Shown: piece by piece, positions 9,072-17,285 of the stretch | Layout of the letters: each line of letters starts with the position of its first letter | How positions within the stretch are numbered: position 1 is the stretch's first letter | Source of the DNA: CAVTLG01 sp963735495 | Lineage (GTDB): Bacteria > Chloroflexota > Ktedonobacteria > Ktedonobacterales > Ktedonobacteraceae | Direction of reading: 5' to 3' | DNA: 64,000 nt | NCBI GenBank assembly: GCA_963735495.1 | Contig: CAVTLG010000011.1 | Span: 372,001 to 436,000, forward strand | The notes under the pieces: generated by a model | Database searches by the model: none | The model's input: only the letters and a program-made list of their open reading frames with translations | What the model was told of the DNA's origin: nothing | Position numbers and translations under genes: made by a program

Positions 9072-9968
9072 TCACTGTTCATCGCGTGTGGGAAAAAGGA
9101 AGCTGCAAAAAGCCTGTGCAGCGCGTGAGAGCTGCTTATCCTCGCGCTGGATAAAGCTCAGTTGTGGTTGTAGCGTGAGACCGGCGATTGGTATCTCTAC
9201 AACATCGCCACTTGCTAGCTCACGCTGCACGCTGAGCGCTGAGACGATTGCTGCTCCCACACCATTGATGACCATTTGTTTGATCGCCTCATTATCCATT
9301 AATGTCAACAGCGGGCGTACCTGCACGTTATAGGCATGCAACTCCTGCTCAATCACCTCGCGAATGCCACTGCCCTGCTCCCGCAATAGCAACTCATCCT
9401 GTGCCAGATCTTCTGGACGCACAGAGTTGACGTGGCACCAACGATGACCAGGTGCCACAATCAGAATGAGTTCATCATGCGCAAATGCCTGCACACGTAG
9501 CGTTGACGGAAGAGTCGAGGTAGCGCCTTCTATCAGCCCAAAATCCAATTCCCAATTCAGCGTCCCTGCGATAATTTCGTGCGAATTGAGGATCACGATA
9601 TGCAATGTCACTTGAGGATAGTGTTCACGAAAACGCGCCACAATCGGCGGCAAGAGATAGATCCAGGCGGTCGGATTCGCCGCAAAGGTCACTTCACCAG
9701 AGGCCACATCGCGCAAAGCTGCCAGCGCATCCTCCATCTCACGCTCCAACGCAAAGAGTCGGCGCGCATAATTTTGGAGCACACGCCCGGCATACGTCAG
9801 CACAATATGACGCCCTTGCCGTTCAACAAGTTCCAGATGCGTCTCGTGCTCCAGGCTCTGAATGATTTTCGTCACAGCAGGCTGACTCAGGCTCAGTTCT
9901 TCGGACGCATGCGTAATATGTTCAAGTTCGGCCACCTTCAAAAACACACGTAAGTTTTGCAAATTCAT
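9072..9968 (-). CDS. LysR-family transcriptional regulator, CysL-like
   Basis: A 298-residue LysR protein. The N-terminal winged helix-turn-helix is plain: 'MNLQNLRVFLKVAELEHITHASEELSLSQPAVTKIIQSLE' (given here in pieces of family pattern: 'LRVFLKVAE', 'SQPAVTKIIQ'). The C-terminal effector domain contains the typical 'ELDFGLIEG' and 'GVGAAIVSAL' segments. Members of this subgroup often control cysteine or sulfur genes, and the gene precedes the decarboxylase-cysteine synthase-rhodanese set in the same direction, so control of that set is the natural inference. Unlike many LysR regulators it is not divergent from its presumed target. The ligand is unknown (O-acetylserine is a guess from family members). 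Confidence 0.9.
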   Translation of the reverse strand: MNLQNLRVFLKVAELEHITHASEELSLSQPAVTKIIQSLEHETHLELVERQGRHIVLTYAGRVLQNYARRLFALEREMEDALAALRDVASGEVTFAANPTAWIYLLPPIVARFREHYPQVTLHIVILNSHEIIAGTLNWELDFGLIEGATSTLPSTLRVQAFAHDELILIVAPGHRWCHVNSVRPEDLAQDELLLREQGSGIREVIEQELHAYNVQVRPLLTLMDNEAIKQMVINGVGAAIVSALSVQRELASGDVVEIPIAGLTLQPQLSFIQREDKQLSRAAQAFCSFLFPTRDEQ

Positions 9969-10496
9969 TTTTGTGCCCCTCTTAGACCCTACCCGATACA
10001 GAGCAGACCTCTCTGATGCTCAATCAATTGGTCTTTTCGGCTTTTAGAGAAAAATAGCTTGCTCGCATGATACCAAATTGCTGGCCTCAAGCATATACTA
10101 TGGGAGAAACTATCTCTCGTGCACCCATTGCACTTTGGAGAAATTTGAAACCTGGCACAATCACAAGACGTGAAGACTACAAGCAGTTCTTTTTCAGGCA
10201 GAAAGAAGTGTATTTTTTGTGAATTTATACTAGCGCGATTTCTTATCAAGTAGTCATGTAGTAGGGGTAAAGCAATTGTAGGGGATGAGAAGATAAGGTT
10301 AGAACCTGATTGTATTTAAGGTAATCACCCGATGTACTGAGCAGGTCTCTTCTTTTAAAATTAGGTACTAAAGATCTAAAGAATAGAAGCGGACATAGCA
10401 GCTAAAGCGCTGCATAGCCTGTGAGTGCTACCCACGGAGCCATACTAAGTCCGACGCTGATTTTGTCGGGAAGTTTCCTGAAGGGAGCGTGGAATC
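9969..10496. other. Divergent intergenic region with sigma-factor leader
   Basis: This 528-bp gap separates the LysR gene (-) and the sigma-factor gene (+) and must hold both promoters. Weak -35/-10 like pairs exist (for example TTGTAT and TGTACT with 17 bp between, about 10309-10337) but none is decisive. The last 100 bp can form two hairpins: 10398-10413 (GCAGC/GCTGC) and 10451-10469 (CCGAC/GTCGG), just before the GGGAG ribosome site. I could not match them to a known riboswitch. A minus-strand ORF at 9989-10249 has no supporting signal. Confidence 0.4.
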
Positions 10497-11621
10497 ATGG
10501 CAACTCGTAATCCTGTCATTGATGACCATAGGGCCATGCTATCAATACCTACTACATCAACAGACACCTTTTCCAACTCCACTCTCGCAGATTTTCATCT
10601 CGATGTGGATGAGACCCTTACTTCCTCTCTACCAGAGCGTGTTACCGGGCCTCTGCATGATATGAGTTCAGTGCTAGAAGATGCAGCGACTGCGTTGCTC
10701 GCTGATGATGAAGAGAGCAGCGATACCGATACCTTAGGAGAGCCGATTACGACGCTCTCCCGCCAGGGTGGTATTATCAATACCAAACACGCAAGTGGTA
10801 CTGAAGATGCTTTTCAGAGCTATTTGCACGATATCCGCAGTCTGGGCTTGCTAACTCATGACGAGGAGATTGACCTGGCACAACGCGCGGCTGCCGGTGA
10901 CGAGTGGGCACGCCGCAAGTTGATCGAATCAAACCTGCGCCTGGTCATTGCGATAGCCCGTCGCTATACCAGTACTGGTGTTCCCCTCATCGATTTGATC
11001 CAGGAAGGGAACCTGGGGTTGATGCGCGCGGCAGAGAAGTTCGACTATCAGCGTGGTTGCCATTTCGGGACCTATGCAACCTGGTGGATACGCCAGGCGG
11101 TGAGCCGCGCAGCCGGCGAACAATCGCGCATGATCCATCTCCCCGAGCATGTTGCTACACGGTTGCGCAAGGTGCGACGCGTAGCAGCGCAACTCTCACA
11201 AGAAAATGGCCTTGATCCTCTGCCGGAACAGATTGCCCACGCCTGTAATATCGGAGTAGAGGAAGTTGTAGATCTTCTGGGGGTCATTGAGCAGCCCGTT
11301 TCGCTGGATGCACCGGTAGATGAAGAGGCGCGTTACTCTCTGGCCGATACGCTGGAAGATAGTACAACGCCTGCTCCTGCCGAAACCGCTTCGCAGCACT
11401 TGCTTGGCGAAGAACTGCATCGCGCTTTAGCCGTCCTTACACCACGCGAGCGCGCAGTGATTACCTTACGCTATGGCATTGGTGATGGGCGCAGTCGTAC
11501 CTTACTCGAAGTGGGCAAAGAATTAGGCATCTCACGCGAGCGCGTGCGACAACTTGAAGTGGTTGCACTCATGAAGCTACGAGGCATCAGCGGCAGCATT
11601 TCACTGCGTGAATGCGTGTGA
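10497..11621 (+). CDS. RNA polymerase sigma-70 family factor (group 1/2, RpoD-like)
   Basis: A 374-residue sigma factor. After a variable acidic N-terminus of about 100 residues come region 1.2 ('DAFQSYLHDIRSLGLLTHDEE'-like), region 2 ('ESNLRLVIAIARRY', 'LIDLIQEGNLGLMRAAEKFDY', 'FGTYATWWIRQAV' for -10 recognition and melting), region 3 ('HLPEHVATRL') and region 4 ('LTPRERAVITLRYGI', 'LEVGKELGISRERVRQLE' for -35 recognition). All core regions are intact and group 2-like in length. It stands alone, followed by its own terminator. Ktedonobacteria carry several such paralogues, so it may be an alternative and not the housekeeping factor. Its leader shows two possible hairpins. Confidence 0.92.
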   Translation: MATRNPVIDDHRAMLSIPTTSTDTFSNSTLADFHLDVDETLTSSLPERVTGPLHDMSSVLEDAATALLADDEESSDTDTLGEPITTLSRQGGIINTKHASGTEDAFQSYLHDIRSLGLLTHDEEIDLAQRAAAGDEWARRKLIESNLRLVIAIARRYTSTGVPLIDLIQEGNLGLMRAAEKFDYQRGCHFGTYATWWIRQAVSRAAGEQSRMIHLPEHVATRLRKVRRVAAQLSQENGLDPLPEQIAHACNIGVEEVVDLLGVIEQPVSLDAPVDEEARYSLADTLEDSTTPAPAETASQHLLGEELHRALAVLTPRERAVITLRYGIGDGRSRTLLEVGKELGISRERVRQLEVVALMKLRGISGSISLRECV

Positions 11622-11651
11622 AAGAAAGAATGCGCAAAGCACAAGTACGAG

Positions 11652-11682
11652 GCACCAGGGATATCTATCTCCGGTGCTTTTC
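11652..11682 (+). terminator. Rho-independent terminator after the sigma-factor gene
   Basis: GCACC at 11652 pairs with GGTGC ending at 11677; the stem extends inward with GGGA/TCTCC and one mismatch, and a run of T follows at 11678-11682. It begins 30 bp after the sigma-factor stop. Confidence 0.7.
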
Positions 11683-11810
11683 TGTGTATGCGCGACACAC
11701 CTGTAAAACAAGAGGGACTTTTTGGCTGGTCTTGCTGCATTGCCAGGCTTCCAGAACTGAGTTCACCGCATCTAAGCGCGAACTTAAAAACGGCTGAGTT
11801 TCATCGACAA

Positions 11811-12025
11811 GCGGGTAGGGGCGTCACCTTGCGCGCGCCCGGTGGCTCACAGCATGGCCTCCAGGGCGGTCGCTGCCTCTTAGACCGACACAAACGCGGC
11901 TCCCGCCGCTCCTTTGAGACCGTCAGAAACGAGGCTGTCGCCTCTAGCCTGGCGGCTCATCTGACTGAGAGGAGTGCGCCTTCGGCTCATGTGTCGGAAA
12001 GGAGGAAGGACGCGCCCCTACCCGC
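11811..12025. repeat. Repeat A copy 1, with a family B repeat nested inside
   Basis: The left arm (GGGTAGGGGCGTCACCTTGCG, from 11813, written here as its first part GGGTAGGGGCG) and the right arm (CGCGCCCCTACCCGC, ending 12025) are the two ends of the family A palindrome. Between them, 11876-12005 is a double unit of the family B repeat (CTCTTAGACCG... GTGTCGG...GGAGG). The B insertion must be younger than the A copy. Short frames through this region are products of the repeat and not genes. Confidence 0.75.
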
Positions 12026-12172
12026 TTGTCCTCCATGAACAAGAGCTACGAAGAATTGCGCATTGACGCGACGCCTGATAATAGCTATAGTACACGCAAA
12101 GTTCAGCATAGAGCCAGGAGGATACATGACTCCATCTGACTTGCAAAGCCCGGATGCGAGTTTGAGGAATAG

Positions 12173-14068
12173 ATGCATATGCAGCTTCATACTACGACTG
12201 AGGATCAACAGTCCTGTCCTATCACCACCGCACAAAACGGCGTTAAGACCGGTCCATCACGGCTCATCATATCAGGCACGCAGATACCACTGCTGGTTGG
12301 CCTCATTGTTGCCGCCGCCATTCCGCGTATCGTCCTTGCCATACAACTTGATCTGGTGACAGATGAAATCGTCTATATTTCTGTTGGGAAACGCTATTGG
12401 TCGCTCCTACAGTCCTTCCATATGTCATCCACGGACTGGCGGCTCAATTACGAGCATCCGCCACTGGCTAAAGTGCTAATCGGTGCCTCGATCTGGCTGA
12501 ACACACGACTCGGTCATCCGCTCGGTGAACTGCTGGCGGCCCGCCTGCCCAGTATCGTCTCTGGCACGTTGCTGGTCGTGATGATCTATCTATTGGGGCG
12601 CGCGCCCTTTGGACGCGTCGTGGCCGGGCTGGCAGCTCTTTGTCTTGCCTTTAGTCCCTGGCTGGTCTATTTTAGCGGACTGGCGTATCTTGATATGACG
12701 ATGACTGCTCTGATCACGACCGCGTTTCTTTTACTCTGGCATGCCATTCAGCGTCCCTGGCTGTATTTGCTCGTAGCGGTTCTGGTAGGTCTCGCGGCGG
12801 ACAGCAAGTATACCGCTGTCCTGGAGATACCTGGGATGTTCTTGTTCACAGCCTACTACTTTCTGTTGCTGCGACCGCGCCTGCCCGTTGATCAGCGGCC
12901 ACGTTGGCCCTGGCCTTACTGGTTAGTGGCAATCGTTCTGGCACCTGCGACTTTCCTGGCGATGGACCCTGCTATCTGGCCTCATCCACGTACATTGCTC
13001 CTGAGCAGCTTCAAATTTGAGTGGGATCAGGCGGTCAATGGACACCTGACATTTCTGGCGGGACAGTATAGCTTACATATCCCGCACTGGGCCATTATCT
13101 ATATTATTGCGACGAAAATGAGTGCCCTGGTCACTGTCCCGGCGGCTTTCTTTGTGCTATTTGCCGTCGTGCAACTGGTACGTTTCCATCTGCACTCAAC
13201 GCGGATTCCGACGGCAGAAGCGACCAGTTTAGCCTTCCTGCTGATCTGGCTGCTGACCGTCTTAGGTATGTTTAGCTTGCTCAATATTGTGGTTGGCACC
13301 CATTATCACCTGCCGCTGGCAGCACCCGTGGCGCTGGCCGGTGCGTCGGGCCTGGCAATCCTGTTACGCTATCGTCGAGGACAGTTATTTGTCAACGCTC
13401 CGTCCACAAGAGGGCAATTGGGTAGGGGCGTCACCTTGCGTGCGCCCTGGGCCTCACGATACCTATCCTCTCAGGATGGGCTCCGGGGCGGTCGCCAGGA
13501 CACGCCCCTACCCCGTTTCCCAACATTGCGGTCGCAAGAACACACTCCTGCCCCGCTTCTCGCTGTTGCCCACGTGCAGACGCGTGTGCCGCTCAATCCA
13601 CGCGCGGCGATTGTGGTTGGCATCCTGACGCTGGCACTCGTTGGTCCCCATCTGTTTGGTTTGCTCACCGTCCCCAGCGCTGAGGGCTATACCAGTGTGT
13701 TTTTTCATGGCGAGGACAGCGCCTTACAGGTGGCGTATCCAGACTATCGCGCGGCTGCACAATGGCTGGAGGAGCATACCCACGGCTCGATAACGGTCGG
13801 TCTCGGTGAACTCCCTCTTACCCTGGGCCAGCCGCGCTATAGTGTATCATGGTTCTATTATAATCAGGATTTTCCTGCTAGAATGCATCTGTCACAGGCT
13901 CCCATAGGAGCAACTGTGTATCACGATGAGTACTTGATCTGGCCGATGCACCTGGTGCAACGTGGCTATGCCATTCCCGCGCCCTGGCGATCTCATATTC
14001 TGCATATCGAGATGGGCGGGAGCACCATCTATTGCTATATTGCAGCCAGATCAGCTAACGCTTTGTAA
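12173..14068 (+). CDS. Polytopic glycosyltransferase, GT39/ArnT-like (GT-C fold), with translated repeat
   Basis: A 631-residue membrane protein with about ten or more spans. It transfers a sugar from a polyprenyl-phosphate donor to an envelope acceptor. The acidic first loop 'DLVTDEIVY', followed by 'NYEHPPLAKVLIG', carries the Asp/Glu and the 'HPPL' motif of the dolichyl-phosphate-mannose transferase superfamily. Residues about 412-466 ('GRGVTLRAPWAS', 'GGRQDTPLPRF') are encoded by a dispersed repeat inserted in frame in a loop between two spans; flanking helices look intact. The start at 12173 has GAGGAA 4 bp upstream. A stronger site (AGGAGG) precedes an ATG at 12126 in another frame, perhaps a short leader peptide. 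First gene of a GT-C cluster. Confidence 0.85.
   Translation: MHMQLHTTTEDQQSCPITTAQNGVKTGPSRLIISGTQIPLLVGLIVAAAIPRIVLAIQLDLVTDEIVYISVGKRYWSLLQSFHMSSTDWRLNYEHPPLAKVLIGASIWLNTRLGHPLGELLAARLPSIVSGTLLVVMIYLLGRAPFGRVVAGLAALCLAFSPWLVYFSGLAYLDMTMTALITTAFLLLWHAIQRPWLYLLVAVLVGLAADSKYTAVLEIPGMFLFTAYYFLLLRPRLPVDQRPRWPWPYWLVAIVLAPATFLAMDPAIWPHPRTLLLSSFKFEWDQAVNGHLTFLAGQYSLHIPHWAIIYIIATKMSALVTVPAAFFVLFAVVQLVRFHLHSTRIPTAEATSLAFLLIWLLTVLGMFSLLNIVVGTHYHLPLAAPVALAGASGLAILLRYRRGQLFVNAPSTRGQLGRGVTLRAPWASRYLSSQDGLRGGRQDTPLPRFPTLRSQEHTPAPLLAVAHVQTRVPLNPRAAIVVGILTLALVGPHLFGLLTVPSAEGYTSVFFHGEDSALQVAYPDYRAAAQWLEEHTHGSITVGLGELPLTLGQPRYSVSWFYYNQDFPARMHLSQAPIGATVYHDEYLIWPMHLVQRGYAIPAPWRSHILHIEMGGSTIYCYIAARSANAL
13418..13568. 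repeat. Repeat A copy 2, inside a coding sequence
   Basis: The sequence begins GGGTAGGGGCGTCACC and ends its first unit with ACGCCCCTACCCCGTTTC, as in the intergenic copies. A second, diverged right arm (GCGGTCGCAAGAACACAC) follows to about 13568. It stays open in the frame of the surrounding glycosyltransferase. Confidence 0.8.
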
Positions 14069-14080
14069 CAAGGATAGTTT

Positions 14081-15601
14081 GTGAAAACTGAAGATACAGC
14101 ACAGGCGGAACAACATACAACGCTTCCCACCGCCGATCATGCGGAGGAGCGTTCTATAGATAGCAAACGGACAACGTTATTCGTGCGCTGGCAGCAGTGG
14201 TTTTCGCTGCGCGACCTACTCATCCTTCTGCTTCTGTGCGCGATACTGGCATCTGGCATCTGGGTACAGGTCTTCTCGATCCAAAGCGACGCGGCCAAGT
14301 ATCAGTGCTATGCCCTGGCATTCTGGCACGGTGTAAGCGCGCTGAAGCAGTTGCCAGCGTCACAATGCACGTTTATAACGCATCCCGATCAGGGCGTCGT
14401 CGCGCTTTCCCAGCCATCCATTGTGCGGACAATGCAGCAGATTGGTCTGCCACAAGCACTTGTGCACGCGGTCGCGACACAAGCAGCTACGCAGCCCTAC
14501 CATGCGCTCCCCCACGAATACCCACTGCTAGCTCTGCTGATTTTTTCGTTGGGCCTGTTAGGACCCCTGGCCTGGTATCAGGTCATTTTTGCGTTCTGCA
14601 TGGCGCTTGTGGCGAGTGCCGTGTACCTGGTACTGCGCAGCCAATCGCGCGCTGCCGCCCTGGCTTACGCCTGTTATCTGGCTATCGGCGGCTGGGCTAC
14701 GGCGTTGGGACGTTTCGATCTCATACCTGCGGCCCTGACGCTGTTCGCACTGCTTTGCGCGCAACGAAGCAGGTGGAAGTGGGCTTTCGCTCTGCTGGCA
14801 CTGGCCACGATGTGCAAGTTTTACCCGTTGATCCTCCTATTGCCCTTTCTTATCGCACAACAGGCACAGGAACACAACACAACGCGTCTATGGTCCAGAA
14901 TAGTGCCTCTCAGTATCTTTGTAGCGATCTGTCTGGCACTCACGACCGCGTCACTGCTTTTAAACGTCGCAGGCACACTAGCTCCTTTGAGCTATCTCAT
15001 GGCCCGACCTATCCAGATAGAATCAACTTCAGCGTCACTCTTACGGGTTATCAGCTTACCTGGTCACTACCCACTCCAGTACGCCTTTTCCTTTGGGTCA
15101 CGCAACGTCTTCGGTCCACTCTCGCCGCTCATTACGCAAGCAGGCACACTTTTGCTGGTAAGTGGACTGATCGCGCTCTGCTGGTTGCAATGGCGACGCA
15201 CGCTTTCTTTGACATGGACGGTGCTTTTGATGCTCCTGCTGGTTATTCTGACGGGAAAAGTATTTAGCGCACAGTATTTGATCTGGGTTACGCCCATCAT
15301 TGCCTATGTGGGCAGGTGGCGCTGGCCATGGCTGGCCGGTTGGGGAAGTATCAGCCTGGTAACAACCGTGATTTACCCATTCCTCTACAATAGAGACAGC
15401 TACCCATTTGGGTCATTCTTACCGGATTTCCATCTAACGGTGCTGTTGCGCAACATGCTCCTGTGCGGATTTTTGTGCGTCTTATGGTACCGGGCAACCC
15501 GTCATTTTCCGCAGGTGATTCCACTCAGTCAGACGAGCGAAGCGCACTCCGCTCCGCTACATGAGCTGAAGGGTACCTCCTCTCCGCCACATGAGCCGTA
15601 G
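14081..15601 (+). CDS. Polytopic mannosyltransferase-like protein, GT87/DUF2029 type
   Basis: A 506-residue membrane protein starting at GTG 14081, 12 bp after the preceding gene. About ten spans follow a hydrophilic N-terminus of 45 residues. The pattern 'SDAAKYQCYALAFWHG' in the first outside loop, 'EYPLLALLIF', and the 'RFDLIPAALTLFALLCAQRSRWKWAFALLALATMCKFYPL' stretch (quoted in pieces: 'GRFDLIPAAL', 'ATMCKFYPL') is characteristic of polyprenol-phosphate-mannose-dependent alpha-mannosyltransferases. It probably extends an envelope glycan. The last ~20 residues ('HSAPLHELKG', 'SSPPHEP') are encoded by a family B repeat that supplies the stop codon, so the original C-terminus may have been replaced. 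Confidence 0.82.
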   Translation: MKTEDTAQAEQHTTLPTADHAEERSIDSKRTTLFVRWQQWFSLRDLLILLLLCAILASGIWVQVFSIQSDAAKYQCYALAFWHGVSALKQLPASQCTFITHPDQGVVALSQPSIVRTMQQIGLPQALVHAVATQAATQPYHALPHEYPLLALLIFSLGLLGPLAWYQVIFAFCMALVASAVYLVLRSQSRAAALAYACYLAIGGWATALGRFDLIPAALTLFALLCAQRSRWKWAFALLALATMCKFYPLILLLPFLIAQQAQEHNTTRLWSRIVPLSIFVAICLALTTASLLLNVAGTLAPLSYLMARPIQIESTSASLLRVISLPGHYPLQYAFSFGSRNVFGPLSPLITQAGTLLLVSGLIALCWLQWRRTLSLTWTVLLMLLLVILTGKVFSAQYLIWVTPIIAYVGRWRWPWLAGWGSISLVTTVIYPFLYNRDSYPFGSFLPDFHLTVLLRNMLLCGFLCVLWYRATRHFPQVIPLSQTSEAHSAPLHELKGTSSPPHEP

Positions 15602-15742
15602 GCTAGCGGCGACAGCCGCGTTTCCTCCGCTCCGCCAGATGAGCGAAGCTAGAAGCGACACAGCTTCGTTTCTGACGGTCTCAGAGGTTGTGGCGGTCTA
15701 AGAGGCTAGCGGCGATAGCCGCGTTTCTGACTGAATAAGAGG
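15547..15742. repeat. Repeat B copy 2 (compound)
   Basis: Several family B segments in tandem or inverted order: CTCCGCTCCGCTACATGAGC, CCTCTCCGCCACATGAGCC, GCTCCGCCAGATGAGCG, and the opposite arm TTTCTGACGGTCTCAGAGG and TGGCGGTCTAAGAGG. The copy covers the end of the upstream glycosyltransferase gene and the whole spacer up to the next start, where its terminal AAGAGG lies 10 bp before ATG 15753. Confidence 0.75.
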
Positions 15743-15752
15743 TAAAATTTTT

Positions 15753-16898
15753 ATGAAACGTCTTCCTATCCGTGATATTGTGTGGCTATTCGTGCTGACG
15801 CGCCTTTTCTTGATGCTGCTGACCTATATTACGTATGTTTTGTTTACCGCCTCAAATTACTCCAGTACGCCAGTGAATATGGCGGCACTGCTCACAAGCT
15901 GGGATCGCTGGGATGCACTCGACTACCTCAGGATCGCCCAGTATGGCTACTTGCCATTCGATTTCGCGTTCTTCCCACTCTTTCCTTTGCTGATCGCTTG
16001 CATCAGTCATGTGCTGGGAAGCTGGAGTTATCTGCTCGTGGGAACCCTGATCAGCAATTTTGCCCTTTTGGGCGTATTATTTGTGATTTATCGGCTGGCT
16101 GTCGATGCTGTGGGGGACGAGATTTCGCAACGCACACTGCTCTATATATGTATTTTCCCCACGGCTTTGTTCTTCTTCGCGGCCTACAATGAGTCGTTGT
16201 ATCTGCTCTTTATCGCCAGTGCGTTTCTCGCTATGCAGCGGCAGCGCTGGTGGCTGGCTGGCCTCTGCGGCTTACTGGCCAGCTTAACGCGCAATGCTGG
16301 CATCCTGCTGGTCATTCCTTATCTTTATGAACTATGGGAACAACGCAAGCAGGCATTTGCTTCGCTGCTCAGCGGGCTGACCAGCGTCCTACCTATCGTG
16401 TTGATTCCATTAGGCACGCTCATCTACGCATACTATTGCTGGATCGACGTCGGAAATCCTCTGGCCTTCGTGACGACACAGGCACATGCCGGACGCATAC
16501 TTACCTGGCCCTGGGTCGGTATCTGGCAGTCGCTGGCGCAACTGATCTGGTACCATATCCAACCATTCGGTTCGTCTAACCAGGTCCATATGCTATTCAA
16601 CCTGAGCGCAACCGTTGGCTTTCTCGTGCTCATCATCCTGGGATGGCGCAGGATTCGCAGAAGTTATAGTATCTGGATGGCCTGTTTCCTGGTCTATATT
16701 CTCCTGTGTCCGGCTCTATTTAGACCCGATGCGCTGCTATCCAACCAGCGCTTTGTACTGGAGATGTTTCCGGCGTTCATCACGCTAGCGCTCTTGAGTA
16801 AAGAGCATCCACGCCTCCACCAGGTGTTGCTCTTGCTCTTTCCAACGCTACTGGCGGTCTTAAGCATGGGCTTCATCATGAACCGCTGGGTCGTGTAG
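15753..16898 (+). CDS. PIG-V-like mannosyltransferase, paralogue 1
   Basis: A 381-residue polytopic protein with about eight to ten spans. The first outer loop has 'WDRWDALDYLRIAQYGY' followed by 'FAFFPLFPLL', the hallmark of bacterial PIG-V-like mannosyltransferases, in which the Asp is catalytic. 'FFFAAYNESLYLLF' and 'NAGILLVIPYLYEL' are further conserved segments. It would use a polyprenyl-phosphate-mannose donor at the outer membrane face. The apparent ribosome site (AAGAGG) belongs to the upstream family B repeat. A close paralogue lies at 17286-18428; the two share 'MKR.PIRDI.WLF' starts and similar ends, so they arose by tandem duplication. The acceptor is unknown. Confidence 0.87.
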   Translation: MKRLPIRDIVWLFVLTRLFLMLLTYITYVLFTASNYSSTPVNMAALLTSWDRWDALDYLRIAQYGYLPFDFAFFPLFPLLIACISHVLGSWSYLLVGTLISNFALLGVLFVIYRLAVDAVGDEISQRTLLYICIFPTALFFFAAYNESLYLLFIASAFLAMQRQRWWLAGLCGLLASLTRNAGILLVIPYLYELWEQRKQAFASLLSGLTSVLPIVLIPLGTLIYAYYCWIDVGNPLAFVTTQAHAGRILTWPWVGIWQSLAQLIWYHIQPFGSSNQVHMLFNLSATVGFLVLIILGWRRIRRSYSIWMACFLVYILLCPALFRPDALLSNQRFVLEMFPAFITLALLSKEHPRLHQVLLLLFPTLLAVLSMGFIMNRWVV

Positions 16899-17285
16899 AG
16901 TACGACTATAGCCACAATTCACAATAAGCTGAGCTTTCACATGCTAGCTCACTAAAATACGAGGCGCAACTATACCGCTTCCTTGCTGGCAAAGAGCAGC
17001 TTCTTCGGCTGATACGTTCTTTGTATGGATCTTCACTTGACCTCTCAGGGTTTCGTGTGTATACTTCCCTTCTGAAGAAGCTGGCGGCAGGAACTCGTGT
17101 TCTTTAACGTGACCCGTGCAAGGGTACTGAAAAAAGCAGACGCACACACAACGTCCTGACAAGGCCAGGTCAAACATGCCCAATGCTAGTACTGAAAGCA
17201 GGGGCACGTGACGCCTGGCCATTGCAAGACGTTTCTTTATGTATTAACATACGATCTTTTAGCAAATCTAAGCCTGAGGCCCATC
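16899..17285. other. Spacer between the PIG-V paralogues
   Basis: No gene is seen in these 387 bp. A minus-strand ORF at 16944-17222 has no homology signal or ribosome site. Bases 16990-17023 can form a hairpin (CAAAGAGCAGC with GCTG...TCTTTG). Bases 17032-17134 are copy 2 of dispersed element C, listed separately. The promoter or ribosome site of the second paralogue is weak (TGAGG about 6 bp before its ATG). Confidence 0.5.
17032..17134 (+). repeat. Dispersed element C, copy 2
   Basis: It has the same ordered blocks as 5065-5158 (minus strand): CACTTGACCTCT at 17034, AGGGTTT, ACGTGACCCG, and AGGGTACTGAAA ending at 17132. It may be a degenerate insertion-sequence end or a small non-autonomous element, and no transposase is nearby. 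Confidence 0.55.

Noticed and set aside
9989..10249. 86-codon minus-strand frame upstream of the LysR gene
   Set aside because: Composition is not protein-like and no ribosome site is seen.
10380..10496. Known riboswitch (c-di-GMP, c-di-AMP or similar) before the sigma factor
   Set aside because: Core consensus bases could not be matched; only simple hairpins are supported.
11612..12038. Short frames through repeat A copy 1
   Set aside because: They are translations of the repeats (GRGVTLRAP-like) and occur wherever the repeat does.
14197..15267. 356-codon plus-strand frame
   Set aside because: Out-of-frame shadow of the GT87-like gene.
16944..17222. 92-codon minus-strand frame
   Set aside because: No ribosome site or recognisable domain; overlaps dispersed element C.
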